A DNA stretch of 64,000 nt from Pseudofrankia saprophytica (GTDB lineage Bacteria; Actinomycetota; Actinomycetes; Frankiales; Frankiaceae). Positions 17,948 to 26,541 of the stretch are shown here, one piece after another; positions within the stretch are counted from its first letter, which is position 1, and every line of letters begins with the position of its first letter. Below the pieces are notes generated by a model that was given only the letters and a program-made list of their open reading frames with translations, ran no database searches and was not told where the DNA came from. Made by a program: the position numbers and the translations under genes. The DNA lies in assembly GCF_000235425.2 (NCBI RefSeq), contig NZ_KI912266.1:2857671-2921670 (forward strand), written 5' to 3'.

Positions 17948-18922
17948 GTGACGATCCGGCGGCGCGCGGTGCTACTCCTGTCGAACCCGCGGTGGGAGGC
18001 GCTCATCAACGCCCAGGCCAAGGCGTTTACCGTCGCCCAGGCCGGCCAACACGGGATCACCCACCATCACATCCGAGCGCAGGTCGTCTCCGGTCGATGG
18101 CAACGTGTCCATCCGCGGGTCTACGTCGCCTACAACGGTCCGCTGACCGAAGAGAGCAGGCTGTGGGCGGCCGTGCTCTACGCCGGACCGGACACGGCCG
18201 TTCTGTGCCTGCGGACCGCCGGGCATGCGTGGGGCCTGGTCGCCGCGCCGCCGTCGACCATCGACGTGCTCGTCGAAGGCCTGTCCCGCCTGGTCGCGGC
18301 AGACGACGTGCGCGTTCACCGCACCCGTCGGTCGATTCCTCCCGGCGACATCCACCGGTCCGCGGCTCCGCCCCGCACGACCATTGAACGGACGGTCCTT
18401 GACCTGGCCGAACAGCTGGACGAGGCCGACGACGTGTGTGAGCTCGTCGCCAAGGCGATCCGCGGCCAGCTGACGACGGGGCCGCGGCTGGTGGCCGCGT
18501 TGGAACGGCGCAGCCACGCCCGCCACCGGCGGTTGCTCGGCGAGATCATCCGACTCGCCGAGGACGGCGCCCACTCGGTGCTCGAGATCCGGTTCGTGCA
18601 GCTCGTGCGCCGCCACGGCCTGCCGGAACCAAGACGACAGATCTGGCATCGCGACGGCGACCGGTCCTACCGGTTCGACGCCTTGTACGAGCAGTTCGAG
18701 CTCGCGGTCGAACTGGACGGCCGCCTCGTTCACACCGCTGTCGGGCAGTGGGAAGCCGGCCTCGAGCGGGACAACATCATCCAGAACTCGGGCCTCGACA
18801 CGCAGCACTTCTCTGGCAGGCAGGTGCTCGGCGGCCCCTGCCGGGTCGCCCGTCAACTTGCCACCGCGCTCGAGGCGCGCGGCTGGGCAGGCGTGTACCG
18901 GCCGTGCCCCGACTGCCCGTGA
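17948..18922 (+). CDS. AbiEi-like antitoxin-domain protein with a nuclease-like C-terminus
   Basis: A protein of 324 residues. The N-terminus (INAQAKAFTVAQAGQHGITHHHI, then RWQRVHPRVYV) is the winged-helix found at the start of type IV AbiEi-like antitoxins. The C-terminal part (RFDALYEQFELAVELDGRLVH followed by W..D) resembles the DUF559/Vsr-type nuclease fold with an acidic ExD pair. This fusion is common and multi-copy in actinomycetes. No AbiEii-like nucleotidyltransferase toxin lies next to it, so a toxin-antitoxin role is not supported here. The start is uncertain (GTG 17948 or 17909). Confidence 0.7.
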   Translation: MTIRRRAVLLLSNPRWEALINAQAKAFTVAQAGQHGITHHHIRAQVVSGRWQRVHPRVYVAYNGPLTEESRLWAAVLYAGPDTAVLCLRTAGHAWGLVAAPPSTIDVLVEGLSRLVAADDVRVHRTRRSIPPGDIHRSAAPPRTTIERTVLDLAEQLDEADDVCELVAKAIRGQLTTGPRLVAALERRSHARHRRLLGEIIRLAEDGAHSVLEIRFVQLVRRHGLPEPRRQIWHRDGDRSYRFDALYEQFELAVELDGRLVHTAVGQWEAGLERDNIIQNSGLDTQHFSGRQVLGGPCRVARQLATALEARGWAGVYRPCPDCP

Positions 18923-18966
18923 ACCGGCGGGCGCCCGAAGCATGGCTGGGTGCGACCCGGCGGCTG

Positions 18967-19021
18967 GCGGCGTGGCGACCCGGCGACCCGGCGACCCGAC
19001 GGCCCGGCGACCCGACGGCCC
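18967..19021 (+). repeat. Short GC-rich tandem repeats upstream of the serpin gene
   Basis: Repeated cggcgaccc / cgacggccc units of 9 bp in a 166-bp intergenic stretch between the AbiEi-like and serpin genes. There is no gene here. It is probably slippage-derived. Confidence 0.5.
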
Positions 19022-19088
19022 TGCTCCGTGGCGACAGGGCGGCGCGGGTTGGAACCGAGGTCGCCGAGGGTGCGTCGGAGAGGGCGTG

Positions 19089-20429
19089 ATGCGGCGACGG
19101 GAATTACTGCGGGCGGCCGTCCTGGGGGCGGCGGGCCTGGGCTTGGGCGCCCTGACCGGTGCGTGCGGCGACGCGGCCGGTGGCGAGGGCGGTGGGCCCG
19201 CCGGTGACGGTGGGTCCGCCGGTGGGGCGGTGGTCGCGGAGAACGTCGCCCGGGCCCCGGCGGATGCGGCGGCGCTCGGCGGCGCCGCGACCGCGGTCCG
19301 CGGGTTCACCGCCGACCTCTACCGGCGAGCCGCGGCGGCGAACGCCGGAAACCTGGTCTGCTCGCCGTACTCAGTGGCGGTCGCGCTCGGGATGACCCGG
19401 GCCGGTGCCGCCGGCCGCACGGCCGCCGAGATGGACGCGGTGCTGCACGCGTCCGCACTGGGGAGCGGGCCGGACGGGCTGCCCGTCGGGCTGAACGCAC
19501 TGGCGCTGGCGATGGAGAGCCGGGCCAGCAAGCGGACGCTGCCCGACGGCTCGACGATCGAGCTCGTCCTGGACGTGGCGAACTCGCTGTGGGGCCAACG
19601 GCAGGTGCCCTGGGAGACGCCGTTCCTGGCGACCCTGGCGCGCTACTACGGGTCGGGCATGCGGACCGTCGACTTCGGGGCGGACGCCGCGGGCGCGGCC
19701 AGCGCGATCAACGCCTGGGTCTCGAAGCAGACCTACGACCGCATCCCGCGGCTGCTCTCGGCCGGCGACCTGGACGCCTCCACCCGGCTGGTGCTGGTCA
19801 ACGCGCTGTACCTGCGTGCCCCGTGGCAGACGCCGTTCGGGGACGCCCGGCCGGCGCGGTTCACCCGCCCCGACGGCTCGGTCGTCCAGGCCCAGCTGAT
19901 GGCCGGGACGGTGTCAGGTGCCGGGTACGCGACCGGGCCGGGCTGGCAGGCCGTCGACGTCCCCTATGCCGGCGGCGAGCTGGCGATGGCGGTCGTGCTG
20001 CCCGACCCGGGCCGGTTCGACGCGGTCGAGGCGGCGCTCGACGAGGCGGCGCTGCGCGGCCTGCTCACCGGTTTCCAGCCGGCGGCGGTGGAGCTGGAAC
20101 TGCCGCGCTGGACGTTTCGTACCCACGCCGACCTGAACGACCTGCTGGTGGCGCTCGGCATGCCGACCGCCTTCGGTGGCGACGCCGACTTCAGCGGGAT
20201 GACCGCGGCCGAGAAGCTGCACATCGACAGGGTGGTGCACGAGGCGTTCATCGCCGTCGACGAGCAGGGCACCGAGGCCGCGGCGGCGACCGCCGTGTCC
20301 ATGGCCGTCTCGGCGATCATGACCGACCGTCGCCTGACCGTCGACCGCCCGTTCCTGTTCGTCATCCACGACCGGGCGACGGCGACCCCGCTGTTCGTCG
20401 GTCGCGTTGTCGACCCGACCGCCATCTGA
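19089..20429 (+). CDS. Serpin family protease inhibitor, predicted lipoprotein
   Basis: A 446-residue protein. The signal MRRRELLRAAVLGAAGLGLG precedes ALTGACGD, a lipobox with a Tat-like double/triple Arg. The serpin fold is evident from NLVCSPYSVAVALGMTRAGA, ANSLWGQ, INAWVSKQTYDRIPRLL, TRLVLVNALYLRAPW and the C-terminal DRPFLFVIHDRATATPLFVGR. The reactive-loop hinge is DEQGTEAAAATAVSMAV with small residues at P15-P9, as in inhibitory serpins. Alignment to antitrypsin puts P1-P1' near Ser-Ala in MAVSAIMT (within about two residues), suggesting an elastase- or subtilisin-like target. It is anchored outside the membrane. Confidence 0.93.
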   Translation: MRRRELLRAAVLGAAGLGLGALTGACGDAAGGEGGGPAGDGGSAGGAVVAENVARAPADAAALGGAATAVRGFTADLYRRAAAANAGNLVCSPYSVAVALGMTRAGAAGRTAAEMDAVLHASALGSGPDGLPVGLNALALAMESRASKRTLPDGSTIELVLDVANSLWGQRQVPWETPFLATLARYYGSGMRTVDFGADAAGAASAINAWVSKQTYDRIPRLLSAGDLDASTRLVLVNALYLRAPWQTPFGDARPARFTRPDGSVVQAQLMAGTVSGAGYATGPGWQAVDVPYAGGELAMAVVLPDPGRFDAVEAALDEAALRGLLTGFQPAAVELELPRWTFRTHADLNDLLVALGMPTAFGGDADFSGMTAAEKLHIDRVVHEAFIAVDEQGTEAAAATAVSMAVSAIMTDRRLTVDRPFLFVIHDRATATPLFVGRVVDPTAI

Positions 20430-20668
20430 CCCGCCCGCGCCTGACTGGTCCGGCGGCGCCGCTGGCCCGACCACGGCCTCGGCGGGCAAACCCTGCCGTT
20501 CCGGGAAGTTAGCCACCTGGAAATTTGGCCCTGACGGTGTCGTCATGACGACTGGACAGAGTGGTCGGCGGGCCACCATGCGGGGAGCGGGGTCCGGCCG
20601 CCCGGAGTGATCCGTGTTTCGGGCCGTCGGTCGGTTCCCCGGGCAGCGCGCGACCGTCTGGAGGCAGC

Positions 20669-21442
20669 ATGACCAGGATCTTCGCCGACCTGCGGGCTCC
20701 CGAGATCGCGGACCTGTCGCCGGGGGCGGTGGCCGTCCTGCCGATCGGGTCGGTGGAGCAGCACGGGCCGCACCTGCCGCTCTCGACCGACCTGGTCGTC
20801 GCCGACACGCTCGCGCGCGACGTGGTCGCGGCCCACGGGGACGAGATCGACCTGCTGCTGCTGCCGACGCTGGCCTACAGCAAGTCCAACGAGCATGCCT
20901 GGTCGGCGGGGACGATGTGGCTGTCGGCGACGACGGTGCTGGCGACGCTCGACGACCTGGGCCGCTGCCTCGCGACGACGCCCGTCGAGCGGCTGGTGTT
21001 CCTCAACGGCCATGGCGGCAACAGCGCGCTGCTGCAGGTCGCGAGCCGCGACATCCGGCTCGCGCACGGGCTGCGCACCTTCGTCATGCACCCGTCGCTG
21101 CCCCCCGACCACGGCGGGACGGCGCCCGCGTCCGAGCTGGGCATGGGCATCCACGCCGGGATCGAGGAGACGTCACTGATGCTGCACCTGCGCCCCGACC
21201 TGGTCCGGATGGACCTGGCCGAGCGCAGCGTGCCGGAGCACCTGGCCTCCTTCGAGCGGGTCGGCTGGGGCCGCCCGGTCTCGTTCGGCTGGCTGTCCGA
21301 CGACTTCGGGACGAACGGCACCCTCGGCGACCCGGTCGGCGCCACGGCCGAGCACGGCAAGGAGCGCTACGAGGCGATGGTCGAGACCGCCGCCGCGTCG
21401 CTGCGTGAGATCGCCCGCTTCGACCCGAAGCACGCCCGGTGA
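20669..21442 (+). CDS. Creatininase family amidohydrolase
   Basis: A 257-residue protein with the creatininase metal motifs: VLPIGSVEQHGPHLPLSTD, NGHGGN and GIHAGIEETSLML. The family hydrolyses cyclic amides or acts as the MftE-type peptidase of mycofactocin maturation. No mycofactocin genes are nearby, so the substrate is open. ATG 20669 has a ggagg site at good spacing. The stop overlaps the GTG of the next gene (GTGA), so the two are translationally coupled. Confidence 0.9.
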   Translation: MTRIFADLRAPEIADLSPGAVAVLPIGSVEQHGPHLPLSTDLVVADTLARDVVAAHGDEIDLLLLPTLAYSKSNEHAWSAGTMWLSATTVLATLDDLGRCLATTPVERLVFLNGHGGNSALLQVASRDIRLAHGLRTFVMHPSLPPDHGGTAPASELGMGIHAGIEETSLMLHLRPDLVRMDLAERSVPEHLASFERVGWGRPVSFGWLSDDFGTNGTLGDPVGATAEHGKERYEAMVETAAASLREIARFDPKHAR

Positions 21443-23283
21443 CGGCCGAGCTGTCGACGGCCGTGCGGCCGCTGGCCACACCTGGGTCGGCCGAGCTGCC
21501 GGCGCACGCGGACGTCGTCGTCATCGGCGGTGGGCACAACGGGCTGGCGTGCGCGGCGTACCTGGCGCGCGCCGGCCGGTCCGTCGTCGTCCTCGAGGCA
21601 CGGGAGACGGCCGGCGGGTGTGCCTCGACGGTCGACGCGCTCGGTACCCGCGTCAACGTCTGTAACTGCGACCACACGATGATCCGCGCCAGCGGCATCG
21701 TCGAGGAGCTCGACCTGGCCTCCTATGGCCTGCGCTACCTGGACGTCGACCCGCTGGTCATCGGTGTCGGCTGGGGCGATGAGCCGGTGTTCGTCCAGTG
21801 GCGCTCGATCGAGCGCACCGTCGACGGCCTTGCCCGGATCGACCCGGCCGCGGCCACCGCCTACCGGCGCTACCTGGAGGTCGCGATCCCGGCGGCGAAG
21901 CTGGTGCTGGCCGTGCAGGGCGGCCGGCCGACGACGCCGTCGATCGTCGCCACCGTCGTCGCGCAGCAGCGGCTGCGCGGCTCCCGGGTGCTGCTGGACT
22001 GGCCGCGGCGCAGCCTGGTCGACGTGCTCACCTCGTTCGGCCTGCCGCCGTGGATGATCGCCTCGACGCACACCGTCGGTCCTGCGGTGTGGGGGCTGGG
22101 GCCGGACGCGCCGGGCACCGGACTCGGGGCGCTGGGGCTCGCGATCCGCCACCTCGTCGGCGTCGGCCGGCCGGTCGGTGGCAGTGGCGCGGTGCCCGCG
22201 GCGCTCGAGGCCTGCGCGCGCGCCCACGGCGGGCAGGTCGTCACCGGGGCGCGGGTGTCCGGGGTCGACATCGTGTCGGGGCGGGCCCGGGCGGTGCGGC
22301 TCGTCGACGGGCGGCGGATCACCGCCGGGGCCGTCGTGAACGCCACCGACCCCCACACCCTGCTCGTCGACTGGCTCGCCGGTGTCCCGGCCACACGCAG
22401 ACTGCGGAAGCGCTGGGTCGAAAGGCCCGCGGCCGACGGTTACGAGTCGAAGGTGGACGCGGTCGTCACCGCCCTGCCGACGCCCCGCGCGGTCCTGGAG
22501 CTGCCCGAGGACGTGCTCCCGGCGGCGCTGCGCCACGTCCCGACGACGATCGTGAGCCCGACACCCGAGCAGCAGATCGCCGCCGCGGCGGCGCTGCCGA
22601 CGGGCCTGGTCAGCGACCCGCCGATGTTCTTCCTCAACATCCCGTCCGTCCTGGACGAGACCATGCGGCCATCGCCGGCCGAAGGACGCGGGATGATGGC
22701 GGAGCCTCCCGCGTCCGGAGGCTCCTCAGGCGGCATGGCCGAAGGGCGCGGGATGATGGCGGAGCCTCCCGCGTCCGGAGGCTCCTCAGGCGGCATGGCC
22801 GAAGGGCGCGGGATGATGGCGGAGCCTCCCGCGTCCGGAGGCCCCTCGGCCGACCTGGCCGGAGGCCCCTGGGGAGGCACGGCGGCGCACGTGCTCAGCC
22901 TTGAGGTTCTGTGGACGCCGTGGGCGCGGCGGGGCGGCTGGGGCGACGCGGCGGTGCCATGGGGCTGGCTGGAGCGGTACGCCTCGATCTGCGGCGACGG
23001 GCCGGGCGTGCTGGCATCGGTGCGGGACTGGCGGGCGATGACGCCGCCCGACTACGAGCGCGAGTTCTTCCTGCGCCGTGGCTATGTCCCGTCGTTCCCG
23101 GACGGGGTCATGGCGGCCCTGCTGGGCCGGCACCGCGAGCTGTCCCGCTACCGCACGCCGATCGCCGGCCTCTACCTGACGGGCGGGGCCACCTTCCCGG
23201 GCGCCGGAGTCTGGGGTGCCTCCGGCCGCAACGCCGCGGCGACGGTCCTGGCCTCCGCCGGCCGCACCCGGCTGCCGCTGTAG
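21439..23283 (+). CDS. FAD-dependent oxidoreductase (phytoene-desaturase/PYROXD2-like)
   Basis: A 614-residue protein. The dinucleotide-binding motif is DVVVIGGGHNGLACAAYLARAG, followed by VVLEARETAGGCAST. Further family segments are GLGALGLAIRHLVGVGRPVGGSGAVPAAL and the C-terminal TGGATFPGAGVWGASGRNAA, which is typical of NAD(P)/FAD carotenoid-desaturase-like oxidoreductases. Residues 415-474 are three tandem 20-residue repeats that interrupt the domain. The GTG start forms a GTGA overlap with the creatininase stop, suggesting a common substrate or pathway. Confidence 0.9.
   Translation: MTAELSTAVRPLATPGSAELPAHADVVVIGGGHNGLACAAYLARAGRSVVVLEARETAGGCASTVDALGTRVNVCNCDHTMIRASGIVEELDLASYGLRYLDVDPLVIGVGWGDEPVFVQWRSIERTVDGLARIDPAAATAYRRYLEVAIPAAKLVLAVQGGRPTTPSIVATVVAQQRLRGSRVLLDWPRRSLVDVLTSFGLPPWMIASTHTVGPAVWGLGPDAPGTGLGALGLAIRHLVGVGRPVGGSGAVPAALEACARAHGGQVVTGARVSGVDIVSGRARAVRLVDGRRITAGAVVNATDPHTLLVDWLAGVPATRRLRKRWVERPAADGYESKVDAVVTALPTPRAVLELPEDVLPAALRHVPTTIVSPTPEQQIAAAAALPTGLVSDPPMFFLNIPSVLDETMRPSPAEGRGMMAEPPASGGSSGGMAEGRGMMAEPPASGGSSGGMAEGRGMMAEPPASGGPSADLAGGPWGGTAAHVLSLEVLWTPWARRGGWGDAAVPWGWLERYASICGDGPGVLASVRDWRAMTPPDYEREFFLRRGYVPSFPDGVMAALLGRHRELSRYRTPIAGLYLTGGATFPGAGVWGASGRNAAATVLASAGRTRLPL
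22681..22860 (+). repeat. Three 60-bp in-frame tandem repeats, each with a 9-bp hairpin
   Basis: Copies at 22681-22740, 22741-22800 and 22801-22860. The first two differ at one base; the third diverges in its last third. Each encodes EGRGMMAEPPASGGSSGGMA. Each contains the perfect inverted repeat ggagcctcc / ggaggctcc around a 7-nt loop (the last base of the right arm is altered in copy 3). A related single element occurs in frame at 26196 in another gene. Confidence 0.92.
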
Positions 23284-23313
23284 CCGGCGAGGTCCGAACC
23301 CGGGCCGGCGCTC

Positions 23314-24210
23314 TCAGCTGAGCAGGGCGGCGGACGTGTGCTCGTCGACGGGGAGGTCTCCGGCCGCCGTCGCGGTGACCTCGATCGACTGAAGGGTGAC
23401 GATGCCCCCCAGGATGTCGGCGAAGGCGGCGTCGGCGGCGTCCCGGCCGGTCGCGATGCGCACCAGGCTCGCCCGCGGGACCTTGCGGGTGGCGTCGTAG
23501 ACCCGCCAGGCGCCGTCGATCCAGGCCTCGAAGACGGCGTGGAAGTCCATCGGGGTCAGCCCGGGCGCGTAGACGGCGGCGAAGCGGGCCGGTATCAGGA
23601 GCGCCCGGCAGAGCGTGATGCCCAGGTGGGCGAAGTCCCGGCAGACGCCCTGCCCGGTGAGCAGTGTGTCCTCGGCGGAGTCGTGGACGGCGCTGGAGCC
23701 GGGCACGTAGCCGATGCGGTGATGGATCCAGGCGGCGATCGCGTCGGCTCGGGGCCGCCCCGGCGGTAGGCCGCCGAACTCGGCGACCGCGAAACCGACG
23801 ACGTGATCCGACGGGCAGTAGCGGCTCGGCCAGAGGTAGGTCAGCTGTTCCATGGTGAGTCCGCCGGCGTCGGGGGCATCGGTCGTTATGTCCCTGTGGG
23901 AGTCGGTCGGCGCCTGCTCGAGCTCCGCCCAGTAGGAGATGGTCAGCAGGCCTCGGGGGGGATGCAGCAGATGAATCCGGCCGCCGTGCGGGGCGGCGAG
24001 TTCGGTCGGCTCGGCGACGGGGGACTCGCCCGTCGTCGCCACGGTCAGCCGTTCGACGAGCACCCGCGGCCCTCGGGCGGCGGCGATCGACAACGCGATG
24101 TCCGCGGGCTCCTCGACGTCGAACGCGAGCTCGACGCTGACCACCCGGCCCCGGCCGGTGGCGGCCGGTCGGGGCGGAGTCCCGTCGGGGACTCCTGTTT
24201 CCGTCGTCAC
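23314..24210 (-). CDS. Transglutaminase-like domain protein
   Basis: A 298-residue protein with a transglutaminase/cysteine-protease-like core: Cys in GQGVCRDFAHLGITLCRALLIPAR, His in MDFHAVFEAWIDGAW and Asp in VYDATRKVPR. The N-terminal beta-rich region with SYWAEL and the central YLWPSRYCPSD motif are typical of bacterial transglutaminase family proteins, often peptidases or amidases. It starts with GTG 24210 and has no signal peptide, so it is probably cytoplasmic. It converges on the FAD oxidoreductase with a 30-bp gap. Confidence 0.9.
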   Translation of the reverse strand: MTTETGVPDGTPPRPAATGRGRVVSVELAFDVEEPADIALSIAAARGPRVLVERLTVATTGESPVAEPTELAAPHGGRIHLLHPPRGLLTISYWAELEQAPTDSHRDITTDAPDAGGLTMEQLTYLWPSRYCPSDHVVGFAVAEFGGLPPGRPRADAIAAWIHHRIGYVPGSSAVHDSAEDTLLTGQGVCRDFAHLGITLCRALLIPARFAAVYAPGLTPMDFHAVFEAWIDGAWRVYDATRKVPRASLVRIATGRDAADAAFADILGGIVTLQSIEVTATAAGDLPVDEHTSAALLS

Positions 24211-24471
24211 GCGGCCGCCTCACCCCGGCGGCGACCGCCGCCGGACGCCTACGGCCGGCAGGACGCCGACCACCGTGCCGGATCCATGATCCCGCACACT
24301 GCGATTGTGCCAGGTCAGTTGAATGTGCGAGGTCCGTCGGCCCGCGCGGTTGCCGGGACAGCCGCCGGGTAAGCTCCTCGACAGCGACTGAGTACTCGTC
24401 CCGGTCTGGACCGAACGCCTGTTCTGGGTTCCAACTCGCTGATTCCGTAAGGTCGGCTGAGAAGGATGACC

Positions 24472-25548
24472 ATGACCGTTAATGCCATGGCCGCGTCTGA
24501 AATTCCGGATTTGACCCGGTCTGACGACTGCTCGCCGGTACCAGCCGGCCGTCTCGACTTCGTCGAGCTGTCTCAGCGCGTGAAGGGCGCTGGGCTGATG
24601 AACCGCCGTCCTGGTCGCTACGCCCTGGTGATCATGGCGAACTGGGCGCTGCTCGGCGGCGGCTGGCTGTTCTTCGCCTGGCTGGGAAACTCGTGGTGGC
24701 AGCTGTTCACCGCGGCGTTCCTGGCGGTGATGTTCACCCAGGTGGCGTTCGTCGGCCACGACGCGGGCCACCGGCAGATCTTCGCCGGTCGGCGGTCCAA
24801 CAAGGCCGTGGGCCTCCTGCACGGGAACCTGTTGATAGGGCTGAGCTTCGGCTGGTGGATGGACAAACACGGCCGTCACCATTCGCAGCCGAACACCGTG
24901 GGTCGCGACCCCGACGTCGGCAGCGGCGCATTCGTGTTCGCGCCGGACGAGGCCAACGACCGCCGCGGCTTCCTGCGCTGGATGACCTGCTACCAGGCAT
25001 ACCTGTTCTTCCCGGTCGTGCTGCTCGAGGGCCTGAACCTGCACGTGGCCAGCATCCGCGAGGTGGCGGCGCGGCGGAACCGGGGCGCGGTCACCGAGGC
25101 GGCGCTGCTCGCGGCGCACACCATCGCCTACTTCGGCACGATCTTCCTCGTCCTGTCGCCGGTGAAGGCCCTGGTCTTCATCGCGGCACACCAGGCGCTG
25201 TTCGGCCTGTACATGGGCTGCGCGTTCGCCCCGAACCACACGGGCATGGAGATCTTCCCCAAGCCCGGCACCGACTTCCTGCGGCGGCAGGTCCTCTCCT
25301 CGCGCAACATCCGCGGCGGCCGGATCACCGACATCGTCTACGGCGGGCTGAACCGTCAGATCGAGCACCACCTCTTCCCGATAATGCCGAGGCCGAACCT
25401 GCGCCGGGCGCAGGTGTTCGTGAAGGAGTTCTGCGACACGCACGGCGTCAGCTACCAGGAGAGCAGCCCCCTGGGCTCGTACCGGGAGGTGCTCGCCCAC
25501 CTGCACGCCGTCGGCGAGCCGCTGCGGCGTCGTCCCGTCCAGGTGTGA
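24472..25548 (+). CDS. Membrane fatty acid desaturase
   Basis: A protein of 358 residues with the three histidine boxes of the membrane desaturases: HDAGH near residue 96, HGRHH near 133, and QIEHH near 296. Two hydrophobic hairpins (around YALVIMANWALLGGGWLFFAWL and FLAVMFTQVAFV, then LLAAHTIAYFGTIFLVL) would span the membrane. It inserts a double bond using O2 and a ferredoxin or cytochrome partner, so it acts in membrane-lipid adjustment. ATG 24472 is chosen because gagaagg lies 7 nt upstream; ATG 24466 abuts it. The 261-bp gap upstream holds the promoter but no recognisable boxes. Confidence 0.93.
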   Translation: MTVNAMAASEIPDLTRSDDCSPVPAGRLDFVELSQRVKGAGLMNRRPGRYALVIMANWALLGGGWLFFAWLGNSWWQLFTAAFLAVMFTQVAFVGHDAGHRQIFAGRRSNKAVGLLHGNLLIGLSFGWWMDKHGRHHSQPNTVGRDPDVGSGAFVFAPDEANDRRGFLRWMTCYQAYLFFPVVLLEGLNLHVASIREVAARRNRGAVTEAALLAAHTIAYFGTIFLVLSPVKALVFIAAHQALFGLYMGCAFAPNHTGMEIFPKPGTDFLRRQVLSSRNIRGGRITDIVYGGLNRQIEHHLFPIMPRPNLRRAQVFVKEFCDTHGVSYQESSPLGSYREVLAHLHAVGEPLRRRPVQV

Positions 25549-25710
25549 ACAGCCAGGGCCGGGGCGCTCGAACCGCGCCACGGGCGGCCCGGCTAGTCCG
25601 GCAGGCGCTCGCCCGGCCGGTGGCCGGCCGGGGAGCGCCCGCGTGACCCGTGCCAGGTCCGCGGTCCGCCGCGGGCCTCGCCGGCGGGTCGGTTCCTGAC
25701 AGGCCCGCGC

Positions 25711-26514
25711 GTGACCTCGGACGGCACAGAACCAGACCCGCGTCTGGACCGGCTGTGCACCAGCGTCGCGACCGCCCTGCGCGTCGATGGCGCGGCGATC
25801 TCGGTGACGGCCGGCGCCACCGGCCGGGGCGCGCACGGCGCGAGTGACGCGGCGGCCGGCCGGCTCGACGACCTCCAGCTCGCCCTGGGGGAGGGGCCCT
25901 GCCAGGACGCGGCCCTGGACGGCCACCCGGTGCTCGTGGGAGACCTGGCCGGGCCGGCGGGCCAGCAATGGGAGCGGTTCACGCCCGCGATGCTGGCCGC
26001 CGGCTACCGGGCCTTCTTCGCGTTTCCGCTACGGATCGGCGCGATCGGCCTGGGAACGCTCGGCCTCGGCCGGGCCCGCCCCGGCGAGCTGGACGACGAC
26101 GCCCTCGCGGACGCGCTGGTCGTCGCGGACACCGTCGCCCTCATCCTGCTCGACCTGCCCGCCAGCGGACCGCCTGACGACGTGACGGGCGATCCGTCCG
26201 AAGGACGCGCGCCCATCGTGGAGCCTGGTGCGCCCGGGGGTGACCTGGACTACATTGCGGGCGACCTGACGGGTGACCTCGGGGGCGATCTGGCGGGCGA
26301 GGCCGCGGCCCGGCTGCGGGCGCGGGCCTCCTCGCTGTACCAGCCGGAGATTCACCAGGCGACCGGGATGGTCATGGCCCAGCTCGGCGTGAGCGCGCAG
26401 GAGGCCCTCGTACGGCTGCGTTCGCTGGCCCGTGCTCGCGGTCAGATAGCCGACGAGACCGCCCGCGACATTGTCGCCCGCCGGGTGCGGCTCCACGGAG
26501 ACCTGCCCCGATGA
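25711..26514 (+). CDS. GAF-ANTAR regulatory protein
   Basis: A 267-residue protein. The N-terminal GAF domain has LALGEGPCQDAALDGHPVLV, RFTPAMLAAGYRAFFAFPLR and IGLGTLGLGRARPG. The C-terminal ANTAR RNA-binding domain has YQPEIHQATGMVMAQLGVSAQEALVRLRSLAR. ANTAR proteins act as antiterminators on nascent RNA. The linker carries an in-frame palindrome-like element (26196-26240) and a GDL repeat. The GTG start is uncertain. A second GAF-ANTAR gene follows on the same strand. Confidence 0.88.
   Translation: MTSDGTEPDPRLDRLCTSVATALRVDGAAISVTAGATGRGAHGASDAAAGRLDDLQLALGEGPCQDAALDGHPVLVGDLAGPAGQQWERFTPAMLAAGYRAFFAFPLRIGAIGLGTLGLGRARPGELDDDALADALVVADTVALILLDLPASGPPDDVTGDPSEGRAPIVEPGAPGGDLDYIAGDLTGDLGGDLAGEAAARLRARASSLYQPEIHQATGMVMAQLGVSAQEALVRLRSLARARGQIADETARDIVARRVRLHGDLPR
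26196..26240 (+). repeat. In-frame element related to the 60-bp repeats of the FAD oxidoreductase
   Basis: It shares ccgaaggacgcg, then after exactly 10 nt ggagcct, then gcg and ccgg at identical spacing with the repeats at 22681-22860, and it is read in the same frame (SEGR....EP.A.GG). It occupies the linker between GAF and ANTAR domains. Confidence 0.55.
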
Positions 26515-26523
26515 TGGGGGCAG

Positions 26524-26540
26524 GGAGGGACGGTCCCTCC
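26524..26540. promoter_or_regulatory. 17-bp palindrome immediately before the second GAF-ANTAR gene
   Basis: ggagggac and gtccctcc form an 8-bp perfect inverted repeat around one base, between the stop of the first GAF-ANTAR gene (26514) and the start of the second (26542). It overlaps the likely ribosome-binding region, so it could sequester it in RNA or be an operator. The function is inferred from position only. Confidence 0.4.
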
Positions 26541-26541
26541 G

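Noticed and set aside
20669-21442. MftE of a mycofactocin locus
   Set aside because: No mftA, mftB, mftC or mftD-like genes are present nearby, so only the family-level call is made.
22681-22860. Possible CRISPR array
   Set aside because: The 60-bp units are directly tandem without unique spacers and are in frame within a coding gene.
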